Assembly (NCBI RefSeq): GCF_037893015.1
Contig: NC_133666.1
Span: 652,850,957 to 652,914,956, forward strand
Origin: Macrotis lagotis
Lineage: Eukaryota; Chordata; Mammalia; Peramelemorphia; Peramelidae
DNA length: 64,000 nt
Direction of reading: 5' to 3'
Under the pieces are notes generated by a model. It made no database searches and had not been told where the DNA came from. It worked only from the letters and a program-made list of their open reading frames with translations. The first letter of the stretch is position 1, and the number at the start of each line of letters is the position of its first letter. The position numbers and the translations under genes are program-made. Below, piece by piece: positions 1 through 12,450 of this stretch.

Positions 1-307
1 TCCTGACTTTAAGTGGTGGAGGGCTGCATGTGGGAGACTAGAGGTCATTCTTCCTCTTCACCCCAGGGTGGTTTTTCCCTCTCTCTTTGTCACTTCAAGA
101 CCCCGAGGCCTCACTCTCCCCTTTCTCTCCCCTTCCCCCCAAACTTTCTCCCCAGCCAGCTCTCTCCCAGAGGGCCTGAAGGGCCAGGCAGGGGAAGAAC
201 TGATATCAGATACAACTGATACCACTTTTGGTGGCCTCTATACTTCTTCCTTGTCCTGTTTCTTTTCTACTTTTTTTGAGATTGTCTCCTTCTCTTCCTT
301 CTCCTCT
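1..307. other. Unassigned sequence left of the 18S pseudogene
   Basis: No gene or recognised repeat seen. The last 80 bases are a pyrimidine-rich, T-rich tract that runs directly into the first base of the 18S-like sequence. It could be a remnant of rDNA external spacer or simply the insertion site of a retrocopy; nothing in the sequence decides this. Confidence 0.4.
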
Positions 308-691
308 CTACCTGGTTGATCCTGCCAGTAGAATATGCTGTCTCAATGATTAACCATGCATGTCTAAATACACACAGTTGGTACAGAGAAACTGCAAATA
401 GTTCATTAAGCCAGTTATGGTTTCTTTGCTCGTCGGCTCCCTCTCACTTGGATAATGGTAGTAATTCTCAAATTAATATGTACCTGACCCAAGCCTCCTT
501 CCCCACTTGGGGAGGGGGGGTACTCCAGTGATGCATGAATTTATAAGACCAAAACCAACCTAGGGATTTCCCTCAAATCCCCCAATCAGGGCCAGGGATG
601 CCTCAGTTGCTTTGGTGACTCTAGAAACCTTAGCCAATAACCCACTCATGGTGGCAATGACCCATTCAAACATCTATTAACTTTCTTTTTG

Positions 692-723
<32 letters not shown>

Positions 724-1624
724 GGTTTTTGTAAGGCAAATGGGGTTAAGTGGCTTGCCCAAGGCCACACAGCTAGGTAATTATTGAGTGTCTGAGATCG
801 GATTTGAACCCAGGTACTCCTGACTCCAAGGCCGGTGTTTTATCCACTATGCCACCTAACCGCCCCCATCTATTAACTTTCAATGGCACTTGCCATGCCT
901 ACATGGTGACTGTGGGTGAGGGGGAATCAGCATTTGATTCCAGAGAGAGATCCTGAGAACTGGCTACCACATCCAAGGAAGGCAGCCAGGGGACAAATTA
1001 CCCATTCCCAACAGGGAGGTAGTGATGAAAAATAGCAATACAGGCTTTTCAAGACTCTGTAATTGGAATGGGTACACTTTAAATCCTTTAACAAAGATCC
1101 ATTGGAGGGCAAAATATGGTGCCAGCAGTGTAGGCAATTCCAGCTCCAATAGGACATACTAAAGTTGCTGCAGTTAAAAAGCTCATTGTTGGATCTCCTG
1201 TCCCAGCTCCTGCCTCTCTGTGCCATGCCCCACGCCCCCACCCCATGCTCTTAACTGAGAGTCCTGAGGACTTGAAGCATTACTTTGAAAAAATTAGTGT
1301 TCAAAATAGGCCCAAGACAGCTGGACATCCCGGTTGGAAAGAATGGAATAGAACCCCAGTACTATTTTGTTTGTTTTAGGAACTGGGGCCATGATTAAGA
1401 GGGACAGTCAGGGACATTCTTATTGTGCCATTTGAGGTGAAATTCTTGGACTGGTGCAAGATGGACCAGAGTAAAAGCATTTGCCAAGAACCTTTTCATT
1501 CATCAAGATTGAAAGTTGGAGGTTTGAAGATGATCAAGAACCATTGTAATTCTGATCATAAACAATGCCAACTACAGCTTCTGGGAAACCAAAATTTCTG
1601 GGTTCAGGGGGAGTATGGCTGCAT
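308..1624 (+). pseudogene. Truncated 18S rRNA pseudogene, interrupted by a SINE
   Basis: The copy begins with tacctggttgatcctgccag, the universal 5' end of eukaryotic 18S rRNA. It continues in order through recognisable 18S blocks: the first-stem region with ATGCATGTCTAA, AACTGCAAATAGTTCATTAA, CTACCACATCCAAGGAAGGCAGC near 964, the GCCAGCAG...TAATTCCAGCTCCAATAG block near 1120, the AAAGTTGCTGCAGTTAAAAAGCTC block and GAGGTGAAATTCTTGGAC near 1434. Similarity stops at about 1624, just before the AAACTTAAAGGAATTGACGG block, so roughly the first 60% of the molecule is present. It has many C-to-T and G-to-A type changes at CpG positions, several small indels and a SINE insertion at 686-866, so it is not functional. 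Whether it arose by reverse transcription or by a dispersed rDNA duplication is not clear; the exact 5' end suits either. Confidence 0.93.
686..866 (-). mobile_element. tRNA/CORE-type marsupial SINE inserted in the 18S pseudogene
   Basis: The + strand shows a (GTTTT)n tract (the reversed A-rich tail) followed by TTGTAAGGCAAATGGGGTTAAG, ACACAGCTAGGTAATTATT, GGATTTGAACCCAGG and TATCCACTATGCCACCTAAC, the reverse complement of the marsupial tRNA-headed CORE-SINE. A 15 base target-site duplication, catctattaactttc, lies at 671-685 and 867-881 and is 18S sequence, so this insertion is younger than the pseudogene. Confidence 0.93.
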
Positions 1625-2410
1625 CGCCAAGTAGAATAATTCAATCACTTACTGATGACTAGAGACAGGGTAGCTATAATATGTTGTTGAAAAGTTGTCC
1701 CCCAAAATCGCCATGCTGGTGTTAGGCCCACCTTTTGTTGGAGCTCCATGATGTCTCACTGATATGGGAGAGAACCCTTGTCCAATAGACCAAGGACTCC
1801 CATGGCATCCAGATATCACCAGAAGCCCTGTTTCTGTGAGAAGGTAGTGAGAAGGATGTCTTGGCACAACATTCCCCTCTCTCTAATAAACATAACGTAC
1901 AAGTCATGTCAACATGAAGGACAACTACTAATAGGCTTTTGTAATAATTTATGATTTTTGTAATTTATAATATAATTTAAAATGTAATAAAATATTTATT
2001 TATTAAACTATAAAAATTAAATTTAATAAAATATTTTAAATAAAAATAAACTTAATAAATAAAATAAAACAAGAATAATTTAAAATAACTTGAAATTAAA
2101 TAATTAAAGTTTGATCATTTAAAATTCTAGAATTAGAATTTTTAAAGTGGAAATTTTAGAATATTATGATTTTATGAAAATAATGTATAGTTTACAAATC
2201 TTTATACTAATTCAAATAGGTGATAAATATTAGTACTAGGATATGGAAGTGAGACTAAAGAAGAGGAGACAGATGGGAGATATATTTTGGGGAACAAATT
2301 AGCAAAAACAAGGAATTGTTGATTTCCTCAAAATCTTGGGTTGAGAGATGAAAAATAAGTTAATGGTCACCCAGTTCAGAGGTGTCAAAACACATGGCCT
2401 GCAAATTTCT
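1625..2410. other. Unassigned region with an AT-rich stretch
   Basis: No coding signal. Positions about 1930-2130 are extremely AT-rich (long runs of TAATAAAATATTTA-like sequence). The remainder is unique-looking sequence that I cannot assign. Confidence 0.4.
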
Positions 2411-2592
2411 CCAACACTCTTTTTTGTTTGTTTGTTCTTTTGTTTTTTGATTTTGCAAGGCAATGGGGTTAAGTGACTTCCCCAAGGTCACATAGCTAAG
2501 TAAGTATTAAGTGTCTGAGTTCAAATTTGAACTCAGGTCCTCCTGACTTCATGACCAGTGTGCTATCTTCTATGCCACTTAGCTGCTCCTAC
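2411..2592 (-). mobile_element. Marsupial CORE-SINE
   Basis: Reversed T-rich tail, then GCAAGGCAATGGGGTTAAG, a CACATAGCTAAGTAAGTATTAAGTG-like core and TTTGAACTCAGGTCCTCCTG (tRNA B-box region reversed), ending at the tRNA head near 2590. Confidence 0.85.
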
Positions 2593-3282
2593 TCCAATAC
2601 TCTTAGGAGTGGTCTAAATCAGATTAAAATGTAATTGGGAAATATTTAACAAAATACAAATACAATAATTATTATACAAATGATCCAAATAAGTTTTCAA
2701 AAATGCAGAATATGTTAATTTGTGTTTTTTTTAAGTCAGTGTTCATCCAGAAGGAATTCTTACATGTGATTTAGTGATCCTATTTTTATTTGTTCTTGAC
2801 ATCACCCCTCTTGTTTGAACTCTCACTTTGTAGATATGGAAACTGGGATCCAGTTCAGTGACTTGCCAAGGTCACACATATAGAAAGTGATAGCTAGGAT
2901 TTGAGAGGTGAAGGAGAAGGAAAAGTCAACACTAAAGACTGAAGTTGAAGCCAGTGACTGAGATTTGGACAGAGCTAGGTGGTGAAGGAAATCAGTTGAT
3001 AGGTCTAGGCATGTATGAGTCCTTGGTTTCCCAGTTGAAAAGGTCATCAGTACTGCGTCGTGTGTCTTGGTTGTGTTGACAACAATGTGTATTAATATAT
3101 ATTAGGCAAGGATGAGGCATTGGGAAATTTACTGGAGACTTGATGTTTGAGTTTGGCTTGAGCTGGTCCAGGAAATGTGGATTAACCCGCCCCCCCCCCC
3201 CCCCAACCAGGAGCCCTTGGCATGGTGGGACATTCTATCTCCAATCTCCACATGATGGTTGGCCTTTGGAGATTGAGCTACT

Positions 3283-3434
3283 CTCTTTTAGGTTTTTTGC
3301 AAGGCAATGGGGCTAAGTGGCTCGCCTAAGTTTCACACAGCTGGGTAATTATTAAGTGTCTGAGGTCAGATTTGAACTCAGTTACTCCTGACTCCAGGGC
3401 TGGTGCTCTATCTACTGCACCACCTAGCCGTCCT
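3283..3434 (-). mobile_element. Marsupial CORE-SINE
   Basis: TTTTGCAAGGCAATGGGGCTAAG, CACACAGCTGGGTAATTATTAAG, GATTTGAACTCAG and CTATCTACTGCACCACCTAG occur in the usual reversed order. A homopolymer C run lies just upstream at about 3188-3205. Confidence 0.88.
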
Positions 3435-4077
3435 GAGATTGAGTTACCCTCAATCCCATTGACCACCAGCTATAATGGGAATAGAGATAAATAAAATTTG
3501 CTCTCTGCCCCCATGAAAAACTCAAATGTATTGTAGGCAAGGATCTTTTCTTTTCTGTCCATCTTTGCAAATAGTTCTTCCTGTGTCTCTGCTGGCCTAT
3601 TGGTAGGGACATTCTTTTCATACTTATTGAGTTTTAAAGAACACTCTCCAGACACACCCCACCTTGCCTCTTGGGCAGGACCAGTTCAGGAGGAATTCCT
3701 AGGGCCTCTCTGAGGCAGGTGAGCAGTCTGCTTCAGAGGAGGGAGAGATGGGTTGGCTCTTTCCTGTCTTGGGCTTCATAGATCATATAATTTGAAGGCA
3801 CCCCACAAGCCACCTACCTCCCAAGGGTGCAGGGGGTGTCTCAAATGAGATGAGTTCAAAGTGCTCAGCAAACCATAAAAAGATATGTGAATTTGCCTCA
3901 GTGATTAGCCTCAGCAACTTCTTAGCATCAACTACCTCTTATTACATGATGAAAATGAGTTTGGGGGAGATGATATGATTTGTGTAAGGTTTCATAGATA
4001 GTGAGACTCACAGCATCAGAAGTAGATGCCCACAGGCAACTCTCAGAGGTGGGATTTAAATATTAATTATGGGTTGT

Positions 4078-4231
4078 TTTATTTTTTTAGGTTTTTGCAA
4101 GGCAAATGGGGTTAAGTGGCTTGCCCAAGGCCACACAGCTAGGTAATTATTAAGTGTCTGAGACCGGATTTGAACCCAGGTACTCCTGACTCCAAGGCCA
4201 GTACTCTATCCATGCCACCTAGCCACCCCCA
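4078..4231 (-). mobile_element. Marsupial CORE-SINE
   Basis: Well-preserved reversed copy with GGTTTTTGCAAGGCAAATGG, CACACAGCTAGGTAATTATT, GGATTTGAACCCAGGTACTC and CCATGCCACCTAGCCACC. Confidence 0.9.
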
Positions 4232-4429
4232 ATTATGGAGTTTTAAGGTTTATAAATTGCTTTGATTCCTACAACTACCCTGTCTGGTTACTTTCCTATC
4301 TGCAATACACTGATGATAGAGCTGAAGCTGGAGGTGATTAAGTGATTAATTTGGGGTCATTTAAGAGTCAAATTCTGAGGTGGGATATAAATGTCACATC
4401 AGTAGGTATTTATTAAGCCCCTACTATAT

Positions 4430-6002
4430 ACCAGTGGATAGAGCACTGGGCTTGGAATTGGGACGACTCATCTTCTTGAGTGTAAATTCAGCCTTAGATA
4501 CTTACTAGCTGTGTGACCCTGAGTAAGTCATTTAACTGTTTGCTTTAGTTTCCTCATCTGTAAAATGAGCTGGCAAGGGAAATGTAAAGCTCTCCAGTGT
4601 CTCTGGAAGAACCAGTCCCTGCCTTTAGGGAGCTTAGAATCTATGGAGGATACTATATATGTAAACAACTATATTAAAAACAAGCTTTATATATGGGATA
4701 AATTAGGGATTGTCAACAGAAAGATCAGGAAAGTCTTTCCATAGAAGGTAGAATTTTAACAGTGACTTACCTGGGAGACCTTTCTGATTTGAAGTTTAGT
4801 GCTCTATCCATTAGGTCAAACTGTTTCTCTCAATTAAATGTAGATTGGACCTTGGAGGTAATTTATTCCAATTCTCATTTTACAGGTGAGGCAATTGAGA
4901 GTTAGAGAATTTGTGACGTGTCCTAGATTACACAGCTGTGATAGATGATGATGACAATGGATTTTGTTTGTTTTTGTTTATTCTCAAAGAGGACAATGAC
5001 ATCAGGGAAGTGATGCCATGACAAGCACATGAGTTGGATTTGAGTGTGGGGGTTCTGTGTTAGGTCACCAGCCCCACTTTCTCCTCCAGAGCCATCTGGG
5101 TCTGGCCAGAAGATGACCCTGGATTCGAAGCAAATCAGGGTGATGTGACTTGCTAGAAAGAGTCAAGTGTCTGAGATTGGATTCGAATTCCTATCCTTCT
5201 GACTCCAAGGTCAGTGTTCTATCTACTGTGCCAGCTCAGGTCTTTTTTTTTTTCTTTTTTGGAGGCAATTGGAGTTGAGTGACTTGACCAGGGTTATACA
5301 CTAGTAAGTGCCTAAGTCTGGATTTGAACTCAGGTCTTCCTGACTCCAAGGCTGGTACTGTAATCAGTGGTACTATAAGCACCTTGCTGCTTCTCGTCCT
5401 CTGACTCTTGACTACAGTGCTGTTCCCCACGAAAACCAGGGAGTGCTGGAATTAGAACAATCGAGGTGATGCAGATTAGGCTTAGTGAGGAGCCCACAAT
5501 CCAAGGCGGAGAAGGACAAAGAGAAGCAATTTGATACAGGGGAAAGAGTGTTGACTCTGGAGTCAGAGGAGCTGGGTTCAAATCCTACCTTTTGATCTGT
5601 ACTATGTAGAATCCTTCTAGCTATAATAATAATTATAATAATTAGTAGAATTATGGGAGCAGCTAGGTCTCTCAATGAATATAACACCAGTCTTGGAGTC
5701 AGGAGGACTTATGTTCAAATGTGGTCTCAATTAATAATTACCTAGTTGTGTGATCTTGGGCAAGAAACTTAACTCCATTGCCTTGCAAAAAAAATAGTAG
5801 AATTATTAGAATGTATTTTCTCATTTGATCTTTACAACCATCCTAAGAGGTAGATACTATTATTATGCCCATTTTACATATGAGGAAATTGAAGCAAATA
5901 GTGGTTAAGTGACTTGCCTAAGGTCACACAGCTAATAAAGTATCCTAGGTAGAATTCAAACTCAGGGCCTTTTTGATTCCAAGTTCAGTTCTCTATTCAC
6001 TG
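4430..6002. repeat. Cluster of diverged MIR/CORE-SINE copies in both orientations
   Basis: At least five SINE-like copies: about 4430-4600 (+; TACTAGCTGTGTGACCCTG then CCTCATCTGTAAAATGAG), about 4850-4950 (-), about 4960-5238 (-; a longer element with AGAGGACAATGACATCAGG and reversed tRNA-like end), about 5245-5400 (-) and about 5652-5792 (+; GGGAGCAGCTAGGTCT to CCTTGCAAAAAAAA). A further MIR-like copy lies at about 5858-6000 (-). No gene is present; boundaries are approximate. Confidence 0.75.
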
Positions 6003-6689
6003 TTCCTCCTGGTTTGGTATTCTTATATCTTGTATCTTACATATAGAAATAACTATGACATAAGGGAGGGTAAAAGGAGGATGCCAGAAGGGATAGATCC
6101 AGGAAAAGTGTGATGAGAGAAGATTGAAATGAAAGAGATTCCTTTCATCTGGGGACCTGGACTCGGCCTTGAAGGAGGAGGGAGGTTTACCCAGCTGGAG
6201 GGAAAGTGGCAGACTTTTGAAGGGATGGGTTATCAATGGAATCAAAGAAAAACAGAAGAGAGAACATGATGAGGACTGTGGTTAGAAAGTACTCAAGTAA
6301 AGGGTGGCTATAATGAGGTTAGGCTGGTGAAGTCAGATTGTGGACCTTAAATGTCAGAATCAGACTTTCTATCTTTTTTGACAAGCAATGAAATATTGAA
6401 ATATTGGAAATGCCCATCTCCCCTTGATCCTGGTACCAAAATTAGACTCTACTTAAATTTCACTCGTCTTATTTTTTGTTGGAGATATTCTCCATTCATG
6501 GTCTATGTTGAAGACCTCCATTTCCTTGGGTTCTAGAATTTGTTTATAATTTGTTTCTTTCTGCCTCTCTCCCCTCTATACTGAAATGACTTTCACTAAC
6601 AGAACCACAATTATTGATTTTGGTGCCCAGGACAAGTAGTAGGAAATGTTTTGTCAAGCTGAATTAAAATAAAATCCCTATTCCTTCCC
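6003..6689. other. No feature seen
   Basis: Unique-looking sequence with only short random reading frames. I see no repeat or RNA gene that I can name. Confidence 0.4.
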
Positions 6690-8115
6690 TATTCCTTTGA
6701 TTCATCTTTTTCTTCTCCATTTCTCATCCAAAGTCCTTGAAAAGGTACATATACTCATTGCCTCCACTTCCTCTCTTTTTTTTTATTCCTTATCTTATTA
6801 CAATCTGACTTTTTACCTCAACAATTGGATCTCCCCCCCCACCCCCCACCGCCTGCAAGTTTCTAATTCTTTCTTAAAATTCAAATTTCATTCTTTTTCT
6901 TGTCCTTGTCTTTCTTGGCTTATTTGCTGCATTTGAGACTTTTGTTCCTGGATACTTTCTCTGGCTACTATTCTCTCCTCTTCCTTAACCATTCTTTTTT
7001 TTTTTGTCTCTTTTGCCTTTCACCCAACTCAGGGTGTTCCCAAGAGTTCTTTCCTAGGCTCCTTATTCTTTTCTCTGTATTCTCTTTCTCTAGTAATGTC
7101 ATCAGCTTCCAATGGCCTAACAATCATTTCTATGCACATGACTTAATGGTCAGTCTCTCCGTGAGCTATAGCTCACATTACTGACTGTCTTTTGAACATT
7201 TCAAACTTAAGGACCCAGAGATTTCTCAAACTCACCATGTCCAAAACAGAATTGGGCTTTACCCCCAAACTCATCCCCCATCCTCCATATTTGCCTATTC
7301 TATTGAAAGCACCTCCATAGCCTTCTTCTTATTTTTCAATTCACTTTTCTCCTCCCCCATATCCAATCAGTTGCCAAATCTTGTTTCTGCCTCCATGACA
7401 TATTTTGCATTCAATCTTTCCAACACATCCACTACCTAAATTCACTCCCTAATCACCTTTCATCTTGATGACTACAACAGCCTTCTAATTGGGACAGATG
7501 CCTAAAATCTCTCTCCGTTTTAGTCTCTCCCCCACACTGTTGCCAAAGTTATTTCTGAGTTCAGAACTGGCCGTGTTATTTCCTGATCTACTTAATGCCA
7601 CAGACTTCCTTTTGCTTCTAGATTCAAATAGGAACGCCTCTGTTTTCCTTTTAAAGCTTCATTTCTCTCTTCACACCTCATTCTATATCATTCTCCTTTT
7701 TTGCATATCTCAGTCCAACTAAAACGATCCGTTTTTTCCTCATACATAACAGTCCATCTCCTATCTCTTTTCCTTTGCACTGGTCATCCCCTCTTATCTG
7801 GGATGTACTCCTTTCTCATTTCCATTTAATAGACCTCTCTTCTATCAATATGCATGAACTGAGGTTTATGCACCATCTTGTATGTGAAGCCTTTTCTGAT
7901 TCTCTCAACCCTTAGTACTCTCACACTTTTAAATTATGTTATATTTAACTACTTTGTATTTATTCTATATATACATATCCTGACTGTCCTTGTTATCATT
8001 CTCATTAAAATGTAAACTCTTTGTAGGTGCAGATTATTTGATTTGTCATATCCTTATCACCTAACACAATATCTGGCCTATGGTAGACACTTAATATAAG
8101 CTTATTGATGAATGA
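6690..8115 (+). mobile_element. Long L2-like LINE fragment, including the 3' end
   Basis: Pyrimidine-rich sequence follows the order expected of the 3' half of an L2 element: a block near 7080 resembling TAATGTCATCAGCTTCCAATGG, a block near 7460 with TGATGACTACAACAGCCTTC, a block near 7885 AAGCCTTTTCTGATTCTCTC, then TTATCATTCTCATTAAAATGTAAACTC and a terminal ATCTGGCCTATGGTAGACACTTAATA with a GATGAATGA tail. Coding potential is lost. Assignment is from remembered L2 layout, so L2 versus a related CR1/L3 element is not certain. Confidence 0.75.
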
Positions 8116-10255
8116 TTCTTGGTTATAAATCTTTTTTATTCTTTGTCTTTTGGTATATCATGTTCCAAGATTTCCTTTCCTTTATAGTACTTGCTGTAAC
8201 ATCATGTGAATTCAAATGAACTTTTAAAGCAAAAATTGATTGAGATAGGAGAGAAGTCTTAGGACACAAAACTATATAACATAAGATACTGGACCTGGAG
8301 TCAGGAGACCTCGGTTCAGATCTCACCTCAGTGGCTTACTAGTTGCATTACCTGAGATAAATCACTTAAATCTCTCTTTACCTTAGTTTCCTAATTTGTA
8401 ACTCAGTGGGTTTAAGATCTATTTCAACCCTACATCTCTGATCCTAGTCCTATAGATAGAAAAAAATGAAGTCAAAGGGAATACTAGTTTTTGGGAAAAG
8501 TTAATGACTGTGGCTTAGGGCATGTGGGGTCTAAAGTGTTGATGAGACATTACCGTTTGAACATAAATTCTTTGAGAACAGGGACTGTTTCATTTTTGTC
8601 TTTAAAACTAGCACTTAGTAGCAACTGGTATATAGGAGGCTCTTAAATGCTTGAGGATTGATTGAGATGTTCTGAAGGCAGTTGGAAATTTGAGTTTGGA
8701 GTTTAAAAGTGAAGTCAAGATGGGGGGAGCTGTCTACAGAGAGAAGACAGTAGGTGCTTAATAAATGAATTCAGAAGTGAATAGGATCATTTGTTTGGAT
8801 CTGGGAAGAGAATGAGAAGTGGTGATAGAGATAAGAAGGAATCATCAAAGAGTTAGGAGAACCAAGAAAGTATGGTGGCTGGCTGGTTAATCACTGGACA
8901 GCGAGTGATATTACAGAGTAGACTCTTGGTCAGGCATAGGTTGGACTAGCTAGACTCAGAGATTCCTGCCAATCCAAGATGCTGTGACTCTGAGCTTGTA
9001 GCCCCTGACTATTTTCAGACAGAATTATCTAGCTACAGCTATTCCTTTGTGAAATTAATTGTGAAATTAATACTTTGAACCCAAGGGGAAGAACTTTACA
9101 TTTGATTCAGATCTGTGGTTTTATGTAGGAAACTTCCAATGAGAAAATTCCCTTCACTATTGTGGCTCTGGAACTGTTTTTTGCAAATTATAGCCTTTGG
9201 AAAGTTGTAAGTTTTACAACTTACAGTCATTAGAAAGTTTGGAAACTATATATTGGAAGGATGCCTCTCTTCTCAAATTCAATTAGCATTTCATATTAGA
9301 GATAACCAGTGTCTCTAATGGTCTAATGGATAGAGACCTGGACCCTGAGCCCTGGAGACTTGAGTTCAAATTTAGCATGGCCCTGAGCAAGTCAATTAAT
9401 CTCTCTCTGCCTTCATATTCTCATACCACCAGCCCTCCAAAGTTGTTGTGAGGATAAAAGAGATAGTGAAGCACTTAACACAGTGCTCAGCACATTGAAT
9501 AAATGCTTGCTAAAAAATTGACCAGATTTTGTCCAGTATTCTGATCTGTTGAGAACTTTTGAGATTCTGATTCTGTTGTTGCAACAGCTTTGTGTCACCT
9601 ATAAATTTGATAAGCATATTCTCTATACCCTCATCTATGTCACTGGTAAGATCATTCACTAGCACACCCAAGACCAGATCCCTGAGATCTTCCCTTAGAG
9701 ACCTCTGTCCAAACTGACAGAGTCATTAATGCCACCTCTTTGTTCTTCCATCTTGAATTGTTAGGAGGGAGTGTGCCACAGTCACAGAAACTCAGTCAAG
9801 GAGAAACAGGATTGAAAACAAGAGTATTGGATTGGTTCAGCTCTCTTCCACCCAAGCTCTGGATTTTCCCCTGGGGCACAGAGCAGACTAAGTTGTGAGG
9901 TGTTGGGGAGGAGGGGAGATTAGTAGGAAACAGTCTCTTTTCTAGGCAGTTTACAGTGTAACTGAGGAGGCAACCTGAGACAACCTAGTACAGGGTGTGG
10001 GCAGCAATTCTCAGCCTACCCACCAATGTAAGCAAGAGTTTGGGAGAGAAAGAGATTCTGGGAGCTTATCTGGAGGGGCCTCCTAAAGGAGGTGAGCTTT
10101 GAGTCTCATTTTTATATAGTTATTTATCCATGAATGTGGACTTCAACTTTCAATGATAAACAAATATTTAAACTCCCTGGAGGATCTCTAGAAAGATACC
10201 AGGTGCTCAGGTCAAGAAAGTATGGAGGAAGGGATGCACCTATACCAATTAACTA

Positions 10256-10259
<4 letters not shown>
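8116..10259. repeat. Diverged MIR and L2 pieces, otherwise unassigned
   Basis: A MIR/SINE copy lies at about 8286-8400 (+) with GGACCTGGAGTCAGGAGACC. A short L2 3' end lies at about 8553-8670 (+; CTTTGAGAACAGGGACTGTTTC). Another MIR/SINE lies at about 9326-9510 (+; GTCTAATGGATAGAGACCTGG). The intervening sequence holds no gene that I can support. Confidence 0.6.

Positions 10260-10303
<44 letters not shown>
10260..10303. repeat. (TG)n microsatellite
   Basis: About 22 uninterrupted TG units. Confidence 0.97.
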
Positions 10304-10304
<1 letters not shown>

Positions 10305-10585
10305 GTCCCACACTATGAAACTGAGACATCTTTAAAGCATTGATCTAATATCCAGTGAATATTTATTATTGTTGATTTGAATGACAATGACCGGTTAAAG
10401 AGGAGAGGCATGAAATGGAAGAGAGAAAGGAAGAGAACTTTCTAAGTTCTAAACACAAGCACAGAAGCTAAATGGACCCACTAGCCTAGGCACCATGGGA
10501 TCATCATCTTTGGAGAGGTTAAAATAAAGAGATGGGAAATGAGGAGATACCAGACTGAGGAATTCAGACTTGAAGTGTGGGCATG

Positions 10586-10589
<4 letters not shown>

Positions 10590-10634
<45 letters not shown>
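10590..10634. repeat. (CT)n microsatellite
   Basis: About 22 uninterrupted CT units inside a MIR-like context (followed by CTCATCTGTAAAA). Confidence 0.97.
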
Positions 10635-10635
<1 letters not shown>

Positions 10636-11137
10636 GGCTTCACTATCCTCATCTGTAAAAGGGGTTTAGGCTTGGTGATCTCTAAGCTCTTGTCCAATAT
10701 TTCATTCTGGGATCATATAATCACTGGTGAGTTCATTACTCTTTGAGCAAGGGAAGAGGTAACTATAGTTGGGCTTTGGGGACAGGAGGGGTTGGAGGTA
10801 GGGAGAATGAAGGCAGGAAAGTTGCTGTAATAATATAGAGGAGAGAGTGATTTCATTATTTTAATTCTCCAACCCTATTCCTCCCACCTGCATTGGCAGC
10901 TTTGGAGCATGTAAATCTGATTGGCAAGAATTTGAAGGCTAAACACAGATTTAAGGGATTTTAGATCATCTAGGCTACTTCCACCCATTTTACAGCTCAA
11001 ACCACTGAAGTTCAAAGAAATTGAGGCCACACATATTGGGAATGATCCAGGATGAGAAGGAGGGAAATAGACTGTAGTCTTCTGTAAGAAACAAAATGTG
11101 GGTGCCTCAAAGGGGCAGGAGTGTGGGGGGACTCTCC
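10635..11137. other. No feature seen
   Basis: No gene, RNA or well-defined repeat recognised; the first bases continue a degraded MIR tail (CTCATCTGTAAAAGGGG). Confidence 0.4.
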
Positions 11138-11302
11138 TTTTAGTTTTTTTTTTTTTTACTTTTGCAAGGCAATGGGGTTAAGTGGCTTGCCCAAAGGTCA
11201 CACAGCTAGGTAATTATTAAGTGTCTGAGGTCGAATTTGAACTCAGGTCCTTCTGACTCCAGGGCCGCTGCTCTATCCACCGCAACACCCAGCTACTCCC
11301 CC
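11138..11302 (-). mobile_element. Marsupial CORE-SINE
   Basis: Reversed T tail then TTTTGCAAGGCAATGGGGTTAAG, CACACAGCTAGGTAATTATTAAG, GAATTTGAACTCAGGTCCTT and a degraded tRNA head CTATCCACCGCAACACCCAG. Confidence 0.9.
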
Positions 11303-12450
11303 TCTTGGTTCTTAAGATTCCCTGTACCAAGGCTTATCCCAGTCTGACCCTTCCTGGAGCCCCAATCTGACAACACAGGACCACTGAACATGACAGGACA
11401 TATTAACCAGCAAGGGAGGAGGAGGTAAAAGAGTGAGGGATCCATGGAAGAGAAGCCCCAGATCTGGCCAGCTCATAGGGTCTGGCATTGTTGGTTTCCA
11501 TCATATTCTCCCACAGCTGTCCTGGGTAGGTGTGGTACAGCAGGTTACTCCTCCATCCTGGGGGCTGGCCAGATGGATACATCAGCACCAGCCACCCTGC
11601 TGACCAAGATGGGTTGTTTCCCTCCTGGGGAATTCAGGCCCCCTCCCTCTCCACTCCTTCACATTCTTCAGCTCCCCCGGAGCCAGTCTCAGCCCCTCAC
11701 CTACTTGCTTCCTCTTTCTGCCCCTCCCTGAGGTAAGGAGAAACCCAGAATTGTATTTTGGTTCAGCCTGGCTCTGCCTGGAGCCCCAATCTGACTGGGT
11801 AGGACCACCAGGCAAAGATATAGAAGAATGAGGAATTGTGGGTAGGGGTCTCTGTGAGAGTTATGGAATTCATCTCTACTCAAGATCAGAACCAAGCTCA
11901 ACTTTAGAAATGCTGCTATTTCTAGTTTTTTTTTTTCCAAAGCAACTTTTGGAAATGGACCTGGAATTCTTCCAGTTTGTTCTTTTAAACTAAACTTGTT
12001 AGGAACCATCAAGATGGATTAGTTAACCAGTCTTTGAAAGAGTCCAAAGACAAAAGGGGTTCCTGAGCAACCAGCTGAAGCCTTCATCTTTGCTTCCCCC
12101 TCCTTGTGGAGTGGCCATCCATCTATACAGAGGCAGGCGGGGCTGGATGTACCCTGTGGTCCTGCCCTCGGATTAGTCACTGGCCTGTCCCCACTGCCCA
12201 AGGTGCTGGATAATGCTGGGTGACCTTTACCAACTGCTAGCTCCTTTCTCTTTTTCAGAGGGCTGGCCCTCCTCCCCTTTTGTGAGACCTAGCAAGGTGT
12301 GTCACTCCCTCTTTTACTCCATCAGACCCAAGGCTGGGAGGGTTCACTGTCAGCTTCCCCTTTGGGGTGTGAGGAGCAGGAAGATACTGCCCGCCTGGCT
12401 GGACCAGGCTGCTACTGCTGCTGTGGGGCTCTGCTGGCCCTGTCCCTAGG
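11303..12450 (+). other. Upstream region of the mucin gene; no promoter motif identified
   Basis: This stretch should contain the promoter and 5' untranslated sequence of the gene that starts at 12451. It is less repetitive and richer in GC than the sequence to its left. I find no convincing TATA box or CpG island. The bases directly before the ATG read CTGGCCCTGTCCCTAGG, a pyrimidine run ending in AG, so an upstream non-coding exon spliced at 12449 is possible. Short open frames here do not look like protein. Confidence 0.4.

Noticed and set aside
308..1624. Functional rRNA gene
   Set aside because: Lacks the 3' 40%, carries a SINE and many substitutions in invariant blocks.
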